A DNA stretch of 64,000 nt from Ceratodon purpureus. Taxonomy: Eukaryota > Streptophyta > Bryopsida > Pseudoditrichales > Ditrichaceae. Location: NCBI GenBank assembly GCA_014871385.1, contig CM026432.1:9168825-9232824 (forward strand), given 5' to 3'. The translations under genes and the position numbers were made by a program. Under the pieces are notes generated by a model, which saw only the letters and a program-made list of their open reading frames with translations, made no database searches and was not told the DNA's origin. This document shows, one piece after another, positions 57,285 through 64,000 of the stretch (the stretch's first letter is position 1; each line of letters begins with the position of its first letter).

Positions 57285-57752
57285 CTAAGGACCATCGTCA
57301 TCATTTAAGACCGAGTCAGCCCAATACCCCGAAATAATATTGACAACGGTGCAAAGTTCTAATCCAACAAAGTCGCTACTCACCCTTTCCCGATCTCTCC
57401 ACATTGGTGCGACGAATGCTGGGAACTCCCAATGACGCGATTCACTAAGTAAAGGTAGGGTCATCAGATGTGCGTCATCCAACCCATGTATTCCGGGGCC
57501 GTAATCAAATGCAGTATGGACGGCCGCGTGAACCAGACACCCGTACTCTGCACAAAGTCCACAACAATCAGGGCGCAGACAAATGTGCAAACCTTCATAA
57601 CAAACATGCTGAGACGTTAGAAAACTATACTAACCTGCACATGCAGGCTCGAAATGTTCGACCGGCATATTTCTAACGAGACCACGGCGGACGCGTCGCC
57701 GGTGAGACCCCCGGTTAATCAGTCTTCTCCTTCTTCGACGGGGGACTGCCAT
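57285..57752 (-). CDS. Unrecognised small two-exon gene
   Basis: Exons 57752-57635 and 57547-57285 join in phase 1 over an 87-nt intron (GTTAGT donor, TTTGTGCAG acceptor), giving 126 aa. The N-terminus is extremely basic (MAVPRRRRRRLINRG then RRRVRRGLVRN), like a nuclear or nucleic-acid-binding tail. The rest is hydrophobic and mixed (DYGPGIHGLDDAHLMTLPLL; WRDRERVSSDFVGLELC) with an acidic end (NDDDGP). No known domain. The frame is open upstream, so a longer start at 57821 is possible. A palindrome lies 147 bp upstream, shared with the divergent gene at 58205. The intron size matches the other accessory genes. Confidence 0.55.
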
Positions 57753-57898
57753 TGAAAATTTGCAGAGGCACACTCTCGAAGGTCTGATTTCTCCGCAGTT
57801 GTAATTTATGCGACGTTGCATACCCTTGAAGCCCAGGAACCAATGTCTGACGGCATTTGTTTAAGGCCTCCTGACTCTAGCATTTACTGTAAAGGAAA

Positions 57899-57912
57899 TG
57901 GCGCCAGCGCCA
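57899..57912. promoter_or_regulatory. GC palindrome between divergent genes
   Basis: Perfect TGGCGCCAGCGCCA, 147 bp from the minus-strand start and 293 bp from the plus-strand start. Confidence 0.7.
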
Positions 57913-58121
57913 AATCAAGGTTTACTTTGCCCCATGAAAGATTTGTTGGCAGGTAAAATCTCCTTCATCAATTGAACCCACCCGGCCAGGATCGCCATGA
58001 GAAGCAAGAAGCAGCCACCAGTACACCTCTGAAGTGGCAAGAAATAAATCTCGATCCTTGCTATCGTTATGGCTTGAGCTTATAGATCTTTTGTAGTTGA
58101 TATGGGTACACGCATCCCGTT

Positions 58122-58127
58122 TATAAG
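58122..58127 (+). promoter_or_regulatory. TATA box
   Basis: TATAAG about 80 bp upstream of the ATG at 58205. Confidence 0.5.
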
Positions 58128-58204
58128 ACCTAGTATATGAATAGCGTCTAAACAACCAAATTTCCCAGTTCAGTACCGTCACAACTCTTATCTCCATCTC
58201 CCCA

Positions 58205-58819
58205 ATGGCAACGCGACATGATTCTGGAAGTCGATTCAAGCGACAAGTAACGAGGCCAGAAGATGAGGCACTGCTTTCAGGAAAGGCTTTGCGCTGGGCG
58301 GATTTTGAAGGAGGTGTGCAAGTTCTCTCGGATAAGAGCGACAGTAGCGACTCAGATTTTGAACCCAATAGCGAGTCTATCATGTCAAGTACTATCTTGA
58401 CTCCTCGCTGGTTTAAATCGTTGTCTTCCGGGCGATTGTTCAAAGTGCTAAAAGCCATCCTCCCACATCTCGATCCCTGCCCAAGCGACTGCTTTCCATG
58501 GTTGTCGATTACTCGAGGGATAAGTGTTGACTGTTTCCCTTACCATCCTCATCTTGTATTGATCAAGGGTGCAAGTGTTGGGCCTGTTTCAGACCGCATA
58601 GCCTTATACTTAAACCGCAAATGGGAGACCCTTCTCCCGAGGCATGTTCTCATAGCGAGGCAGGTCAAAGGCCGAGCTGAAATGCAGGTTCTGCATTTCT
58701 GGCAGTTAGATAACCGATGCAGAACTTGGATCCATCGAGGGACTGCGCGTTATCTTTGCAATAGCGGAAACGAATGGGATGAAGTCGAAATTCAAACTAC
58801 AAACACTGAAGAGACTTAG
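58205..58819 (+). CDS. Unrecognised 204-aa protein
   Basis: Single exon. The N-terminal 60 residues are polar, with an acidic serine cluster (SDKSDSSDSDFEPNSES). The remainder looks folded (PRWFKSLSSGRLFKVLKAIL; LYLNRKWETLLPRHVLIARQ; MQVLHFWQLDNRCRTWIHRG) and is rich in Trp and Arg. No signal peptide, membrane segment or zinc site. I recognise no family. A TATA box at the right distance and a palindrome upstream support a transcribed gene. Serine/aspartate stretches like this are often phosphorylated by casein kinase 2, but that is general inference. Confidence 0.6.
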   Translation: MATRHDSGSRFKRQVTRPEDEALLSGKALRWADFEGGVQVLSDKSDSSDSDFEPNSESIMSSTILTPRWFKSLSSGRLFKVLKAILPHLDPCPSDCFPWLSITRGISVDCFPYHPHLVLIKGASVGPVSDRIALYLNRKWETLLPRHVLIARQVKGRAEMQVLHFWQLDNRCRTWIHRGTARYLCNSGNEWDEVEIQTTNTEET

Positions 58820-59325
58820 GCCGTGTTCTCTAGGATAGTTTGAGTTCGTAGTTTGAGATAGAGTTTGAATTCAAAATTTAGTTATATTGCAGGGCATCCA
58901 TGTCCGGCTCATTGCTCCGGTTTGGAACAATTTGTATCAAATTTTGGAGCTATAAAAATACCTTTTGCTATGCACTTAATTGCCTTAGGATTTGCACAGC
59001 TAACATCGTTAAAGCAATACATGATGCAATACTCTAGCCCTCAGGAAGATAGCAGACAACGGTTGTTAATTGGCACACAGAATGCACTGTTTGCAAACTA
59101 GGAACACGTAATGCATAAAGTAGTACTTTCTTTGAGAATCATTTAGACGTATGACTGTGGGAAGAAATTGGAGTGAAATGGGAAAACAATGTCTTCATAA
59201 AATTGTCAAACACAGCCCAAACTAAGTTCGTGAAGAACATCAGAGATAATGGTAACAAGCTCGAGTAACCGGTTTTCGATGATCAGTAAAGTAATAGCGG
59301 GGGCGATTGCTCGCCGTACATAAGA

Positions 59326-59339
59326 TGGCGCCGGCGCCA
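59326..59339. repeat. GC palindrome, perfect
   Basis: TGGCGCCGGCGCCA, in the first unit of the diverged duplication. Confidence 0.92.
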
Positions 59340-60113
59340 AATCTCAGTAAACGAACACATCATAATAGTACGAGGACCTTCCCAATTGAGTCTCACGTGT
59401 CGTGAGGTAATGGCAGAATGGCCGGAATTTCTTGATAGCCGTGAGTATCGACCAACGTCCATGTATATTGCAACATTCAATGCAACTGCAATACTTGTCC
59501 TGCCACAGAGTACCGAAACTTGCAGTACAAAATAAATCTTTCTATATCTATTGATATCTAGATCTCGTCTTTCGCATTATACATTGAGTTGTCAAATGTA
59601 TTTGTACTTATCTACTGTACCTTCCAAATACTAGTCCAGTAGCTATGGGTGCTGCAGTCGATTGGAGCTACTTTGACCACTCAACTGAATCCCTTATTGC
59701 TCAAATGACCATATCTCCATGTTGCTCAAATGATAATGTTTGAACCTCAAGACAAGCTGGATCTTTTTTGGACTTTCCAATTATATATAATCCTTGACCT
59801 AAGGATAATCTTACTATACTTAGTCAAAATGGTTCTGTAAACTTTAAATTCAATCCAGAAACCAATGAAAAGCCTACAATGAAGCATTAACTTCAGAAAT
59901 TGGGACTAGATAAAGTCTCAACTTAGCGATTGTGGGATTTCATGGAATTGTCATAATTCTTTCAAGTTCAGCTAGCTTAATGGCCGAGTATTTCCTCTCG
60001 ACCATACTCATTCACTTCCTACTAACGATGACAAATAATGGTCGCGAGCTCATGTTCCCGATATGCCATACCGGGCTAATAATAGCAGGGGCGAAGGCTC
60101 ACCGTAATGAAGA

Positions 60114-60127
60114 TGGCGCCAGCGCCA
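60114..60127. repeat. GC palindrome, perfect
   Basis: TGGCGCCAGCGCCA, in the second unit. The central base differs from its duplicate (A against G), yet the palindrome arms stay intact. Confidence 0.92.
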
Positions 60128-60361
60128 AATCCGAGTAAACGAAGGATGCCAGTAAATGTCCAGAAATTTTCATGACGACCGCAATATAATAAATCGAGCA
60201 CCTTTCAATTTTTGCGTCATGCTCCGCCAGGTAATGGCATATCTTTGAAATCAGCCAGAATTTCTTGGTGGCCGGGAGTATCAGCCTCCGTCAAGATATC
60301 TGGCACTATTTAATGCAACAGCAAACCATGCCCAATTCAATAAACCGTTTTTCCTACCGAT

Positions 60362-60375
60362 TGACGCCAGCGCTA
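60362..60375. repeat. GC palindrome, decayed
   Basis: TGACGCCAGCGCTA, two mismatches. Confidence 0.65.
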
Positions 60376-60918
60376 GTAGGGATACCTACAATCTCCATGA
60401 CTAAACTTGTCAATGGCACGTAACTATAATCTGTGACTATAATCTGTCCAAGATCCTCATTGACCCTGTGGACATGATATCCGAATTCCCCACGGAGTCG
60501 GCAAATAGAAGTACAAAAGCCTTGGGGGTCATCTTAATATGAGTACAATAGACAACGCGGCTTAAACATGCGATTGAGATGCATTACTACGACGTCCCAA
60601 CTTCCGCAAAAACAAACTGATCACAGAAATCAAACTCGTACTTACTATTTAAGTTTGCAAAATAAACTTCTTACAAAGAGAAACCTTTTTATGAACAACT
60701 CGTATATGCCTACTTCTTTTGACTGTTTGACATGTAGATTCTAAATTGATAACGCCTGTATTTGTTTCTGGATCGTTGATAAATGTTTGTCTTGACCCCG
60801 TCCAGAACATCTACCGCCATCAGGTCGTTTCACCTCAGCAGCGGGCACTTGAATATCTATGAATCCCACAATTTCCTATCATTAGTTGGGAACAGCCTTT
60901 GATTTGTGCATGAGAACT

Positions 60919-60932
60919 TGGCGCCGGCGCTA
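60919..60932. repeat. GC palindrome, one mismatch
   Basis: TGGCGCCGGCGCTA, the last copy seen in the window. Confidence 0.85.
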
Positions 60933-61491
60933 GAAGCCAATGCTATAGATGTCACGTTCCATGAAAGGAAAGAAAGCTTTAATAATCTGAGGGCCTTTGA
61001 ATTTCGCTAAAGCCGTGTCAGAATTTAAACCAACCAGACCACACCAATGCTACCTAGGATTAGCGGAACCAGGTATGCAAATGCGGACTGCACACCGGAA
61101 GAATTCATTCTCATATTTTGAAAACTTGATATTGGAAGCGGAATATGTTCAGATCAAACAACCCTTCATGAATCCGCAATTTTGTCTACTGAATAATTGG
61201 TAAAGTCAACGATATGCACAACAGTTTGCATATGTGACAGAGATGAACTACAGAGGATCTATAGAAACCGGCATTGCCGTGGGTAAAGAAGACCCAAAGA
61301 TCCTTTTTGGGTATTGACTAATCAAAATACCTACCAAAAGTTAGCATGTGCCGGACTTGTAAGCTGCGCCGAGAATGCGTGACATTGAGGACAGCCAAAG
61401 ATGTTGATGGTGCCTTTAAAATTGCCAGGACACGAACCGCGCTCGATGTAGATGATTGATGGGACTCTGTCGCAAGAACCCTCTGAAGTTG

Positions 61492-62071
61492 TTAGAGCGG
61501 AGCAGTAATAGTCCCAATCACCAGTGTCCTAGTGTGCGCCATTCGAATTCGAAAGAGCTGAATGTTTGTAAGGCTATTCAGAGGGGTAACAATTTTGCGT
61601 TCGGAAATCCCCGACGGGCTATTTAAATGAACCATGATTTCCTCCGACTCTGCGAACGCACTCATGTTGATCTTAAAGTTTTGAAAGGCCTGGGATTTCC
61701 CATGCAGGTAGTCGGCGGTGTCGAAGGCTGACCATCCTGATTAGACAGCGAAAGCCCTTAGACATTCTCCTCACACATTTACAATGGATGGCACAATCAT
61801 AATGTAAAGGTAAATCCAGCGGGTTACCTGGAGCGTTTGATTCTTCCATGTACAACTCCGCCTCCCAGCAAGCAAGACGCCATGCCGCCCATTCCACAGT
61901 GTCCTCAATGCAGAGTTTCCATTCTTTCGAAGTTGCCCAACATCGCCGAAGTCGGATGAGGACATCCCGGACGGCGTTATCGTCGACAGCAAGCTCGTAC
62001 TTAGGAAGTCTAAGTTTCGGAATCAAGTAGTTTACCACAACGTCCCGAGGAATTCCATCTATTAAGGTCAT
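61492..62071 (-). CDS. Small two-exon protein with F-box-like N-terminus (paralogue 2)
   Basis: Exons 62071-61828 and 61736-61492 join in phase 1 over a 91-nt intron, giving 162 aa. MTLIDGIPRDVVVNYLIPKL aligns with the opening of the 42607 gene. LIRLRRCWATSKEWKLCIED then VEWAAWRLACWEA is the shared core, and FQNFKINMSAFAESEEIMVH with IQLFRIR is the shared exon 2 region. The intron sits at the same codon (CTCCAG before GT). The start was chosen by alignment with the paralogue; the frame is open 22 codons further. An unspliced reading would run to 61673. A TATA-like box lies about 90 bp upstream. No palindrome was found close upstream, unlike paralogue 1. Confidence 0.75.
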
Positions 62072-62529
62072 CGCCGCTTTGCACGGAAGAGCAACCTCTG
62101 CAATTTGACGTTGGGAGGTTTGAAATTGATCACACATTTGACATGCATATCGACCATCATATATACGGATCAGACCCAGGACACTGTGAATACAGACCTT
62201 AATATTTATATAAATACCACAATTACAATTTCGGTCTGTCAGTCGCCATCGTCTACGAACTCCTTTGGTGGCTCTTGCATCAATGATGTTGTGACGCGTT
62301 CAGCTCGCGCTTTTTAAAATTTTAATCTGGCTGCTCTCCCCGATCCCACCACGATCTCCCAGTATCCTGTTTACATTTATCCTTCAGTACCACGGCGCGG
62401 CATCTTTACCCTATACGCACGTGCGACCCTGACATATCTGGCAATGATATCACAAAATCGTGCTGGAGATTTCAATTAACTCACAAGCTGCGCCAAAAGA
62501 GAGAAGCAATCCACAGCACCAACGAGACT
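62072..62529. promoter_or_regulatory. Divergent upstream region of the 61.5-kb and 62.5-kb genes
   Basis: About 460 bp with TATATA at 62160-62165 placed for the minus-strand gene. No palindrome and no gene. Confidence 0.45.
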
Positions 62530-63321
62530 ATGAGCGCTGATCGGAATGCAGGATATAAGGTAAGCCATTTTCAGCCACTTTCAACTCACGCCCCTGCCAT
62601 CGCTAATACAATGTCGCAAATCTATTACTGCATGAATCCTTGGACCCATTTTGTATGCGACACTCAGCCTATAGCAGAGCCAAAGACTGGCGATATTGTT
62701 CTTTGCAAGCGAACTCCAAATGCTACCGTGGACTACTCCCTTTATCAGTCTCCAGAGCTGGACTGGTCGATGAACTTCAAAACTTGGCTTTTGAAACTGA
62801 TTCGTTGCCCAGTTTGCTACGTTGCAGATAAGAAACCCGCGGACGCCCATCCAACCACGATGAATTGTATGGTGCTCATGGTCTGGGAACCCGGCTTGGG
62901 CTTCAAGGAGGTGGTGGGGGGCGGAATCATCGCACCGCAATCTAACGCGATCGGGGCAATGCAGGAACTGGGCCTTGCAGGCAACTTGCCAGTTGGATTC
63001 ATTGTCGCGATGGCATTTACACAGCCTCACCCACCTATCGGACCGACATTCCTGCGGGTCGATTTCTGGAATGACATCTACTTCGGCGAGGAATTCTCGA
63101 AACTTGCAATAATCTCGGTGCACGACTCTACGTTGCCCACCAAAGGCATATTGCGAACAATCTCTTCGTGGAAGAGGAATGGCGGAGGTTGGTATAGCGA
63201 AGGCTCGCTGTCTGGGCCCAAAGATCAGGATGTCGACATTCCTGTCAAAGAGATACTTAGGTACCCACTCATGACGCCGGAAATCCGACCTGTTGTCAAA
63301 CAGTGTGGGTTGCTTGAGTAG
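62530..63321 (+). CDS. Unrecognised 263-aa protein
   Basis: Single long frame with good codon content, starting MSADRNAGYKVSH; an internal Met (MSQIYYCMNPW, residue 28) is an alternative start. A GTAAGC just after the first ten codons could be a donor, so the first exon may differ. Features: PKTGDIVLCKRT; a CPVC pair (residues about 93-96); GFKEVVGGGIIAPQSNAIGA; a WKRNGGGWYSEGSLSG loop; no signal peptide. The glycine-rich hydrophobic middle could be a compact alpha/beta fold, but I recognise no family. It diverges from F-box-like paralogue 2. Confidence 0.6.
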   Translation: MSADRNAGYKVSHFQPLSTHAPAIANTMSQIYYCMNPWTHFVCDTQPIAEPKTGDIVLCKRTPNATVDYSLYQSPELDWSMNFKTWLLKLIRCPVCYVADKKPADAHPTTMNCMVLMVWEPGLGFKEVVGGGIIAPQSNAIGAMQELGLAGNLPVGFIVAMAFTQPHPPIGPTFLRVDFWNDIYFGEEFSKLAIISVHDSTLPTKGILRTISSWKRNGGGWYSEGSLSGPKDQDVDIPVKEILRYPLMTPEIRPVVKQCGLLE

Positions 63322-63579
63322 GTGTCTTTGAAAGGGTAGATATTGGAGACATTGACCTGTGGGAGGCTCCTGTGAACTACACGATTACCTGAGAAGTTCG
63401 TAGCCTGCGTATTCACACAACGATTGTTTTTGTGCATATTTGTCTTGGATGTTTATAATACATCATGGACTCTACTGCTGTCCACAGAGAATTCACAAAA
63501 TCATTGAGGTGTAACAAATGCAACCAAACCATTTTATTGATAATTGTATACATAATGATCATGCCTTTCGATTGGAGTC

Positions 63580-64000
63580 CTAACGAAAACATTTAGAAGC
63601 CGTGGATGTTTGTGACGCATGAGCTCCTTCAACACTAGCAATACTAGTTCCACTATCAGACGTAAAATATTTCTCTGTGCGGCCTGGACCACCCTCACCA
63701 GCGGGGAAGTAAGTCATCGCTAGTTTCCGCCGCCCTTGTATAATTTTGGGTGCTACACCCTTCGGCGGAGCAGGAGAGCCATCAAGATGCATCAAATCCC
63801 TCACAATTGTGTCATGCAGGTGGAGCATTCGTTGTGCTCGACATGGCGTATACTGTCGTTGGAGTGCGTTGCTGCTGGAGAGCACAACATCAGCCAACCT
63901 TGGATCGTCATCGGAGCCTGACTCTCGCGGACTACTGGGCGGCGTATGAAAGACTTCGACGTCCTCTTGTAGGAACAGACGCTCGTCTGCCTCTTCCTCC
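63580..64000 (-). CDS. C-terminal part of an unrecognised gene, cut by the window edge
   Basis: An open frame enters from the right edge and stops at 63580, about 140 codons. It begins with an acidic stretch (EEEADERLFLQEDVEV), then HTPPSSPRESGSDDD and RAQRMLHLHDTIVRDLMHLD, and a polar Gly/Ser end. No domain recognised. It may be an exon or the end of a larger gene; the 5' part is outside the window. Confidence 0.5.
   Translation of the reverse strand, partial: EEEADERLFLQEDVEVFHTPPSSPRESGSDDDPRLADVVLSSSNALQRQYTPCRAQRMLHLHDTIVRDLMHLDGSPAPPKGVAPKIIQGRRKLAMTYFPAGEGGPGRTEKYFTSDSGTSIASVEGAHASQTSTASKCFR

Larger units (their letters stand above)
57753..58204. promoter_or_regulatory. Divergent promoter region with palindrome
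   Basis: The space of about 450 bp between the 126-aa gene (-) and the 204-aa gene (+). It contains one palindrome and a TATA box for the plus strand. Confidence 0.5.
59290..60340 (+). repeat. Diverged direct duplication around two palindromes
   Basis: About 59290-59500 and 60075-60340 are related. Both read AATAGCRGGGGCGA, GCTCRCCGTA, the palindrome followed by AAAT, then AGTAAACGAA, GAGGTAATGGCA-like, AGAATTTCTTG and GAGTATC blocks. The second copy has small insertions. Confidence 0.7.
58820..61491. other. Intergenic DNA rich in palindrome copies
   Basis: No gene recognised; the frames at 58865, 59932 and 60997 lack protein features. Contains four palindrome copies and a diverged duplication. 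Confidence 0.4.

Noticed and set aside
58820-59215. Possible hAT-like element with GGCCGTGTTCTC on the left and AAACACAGCCC on the right
   Set aside because: The terminal similarity is short and imperfect and no clear target-site duplication was found.
1-64000. tRNA or rRNA genes
   Set aside because: No cloverleaf with the conserved GGTTCRANNCC box or rRNA core sequence was recognised on either strand by eye.

Overview
The window looks like nuclear DNA of a land plant, most likely a bryophyte and moss-like. The reasons are a plant-type FRG/Rad5-16 SNF2 helicase with RING, a plant-style mitochondrial mS35 gene, a plant HNH gene, a decayed plant-type PPR gene, short GT-AG introns, and long AT-rich gene-poor stretches between islands of more balanced base composition. 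The species is an inference. I saw no rRNA, tRNA, CRISPR array or bacterial operon.

Layout. 1.4-7.3 kb: an 11-exon SNF2/RING chromatin remodeller (+). 9.6-10.3 kb: a two-exon gene with a transposase-associated zinc domain, flanked by a 20-bp direct repeat, then a 136-bp MITE-like repeat. 11.3-12.0 kb: an intronless YJU2-like splicing-factor gene in AT-rich DNA. 13.4-13.5 kb: a near-perfect foldback. 14.0-16.1 kb: a leucine-rich-repeat gene (-). 16.8-23.2 kb: AT-rich DNA with two intronless genes, one unrecognised and one joining a duplicated cysteine-rich half to tandem psq-type helix-turn-helix repeats. 23.3-27.3 kb: mS35 (-) and an HNH protein (+) face away from each other. 33.2-33.6 kb: a PPR pseudogene. 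33.8-41.7 kb: an AT-rich gene desert with satellites and microsatellites.

The accessory region (29.5-64 kb, minus the desert) is the most interesting part. It holds two coiled-coil/RING-like paralogues (30.4 and 44.4 kb), two paralogues of a small two-exon family (42.6 and 61.5 kb), several unrecognised genes (57.3, 58.2, 62.5 and 63.6 kb), a 1262-aa MULE-like transposase with a SWIM finger (46.4-50.2 kb, -), and diverging from it a multi-exon gene whose exons encode a ParB-like domain and then both halves of a beta-class N4/N6 DNA methyltransferase fold (50.8-56.7 kb, +).

The same region carries a 14-bp GC palindrome, TGGCGCCRGCGCCA, about 16 times in exact or near-exact form. I saw none in the first 29 kb or after 61 kb. 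Its flanks differ from copy to copy, and several copies lie 150-500 bp upstream of the predicted starts of accessory genes, some near TATA boxes. A lineage-specific gene set that shares one cis element, next to a ParB-methyltransferase/transposase pair, is the best candidate here for an undescribed system. All exon joins were read by eye from splice signals and frame continuity and are unverified.
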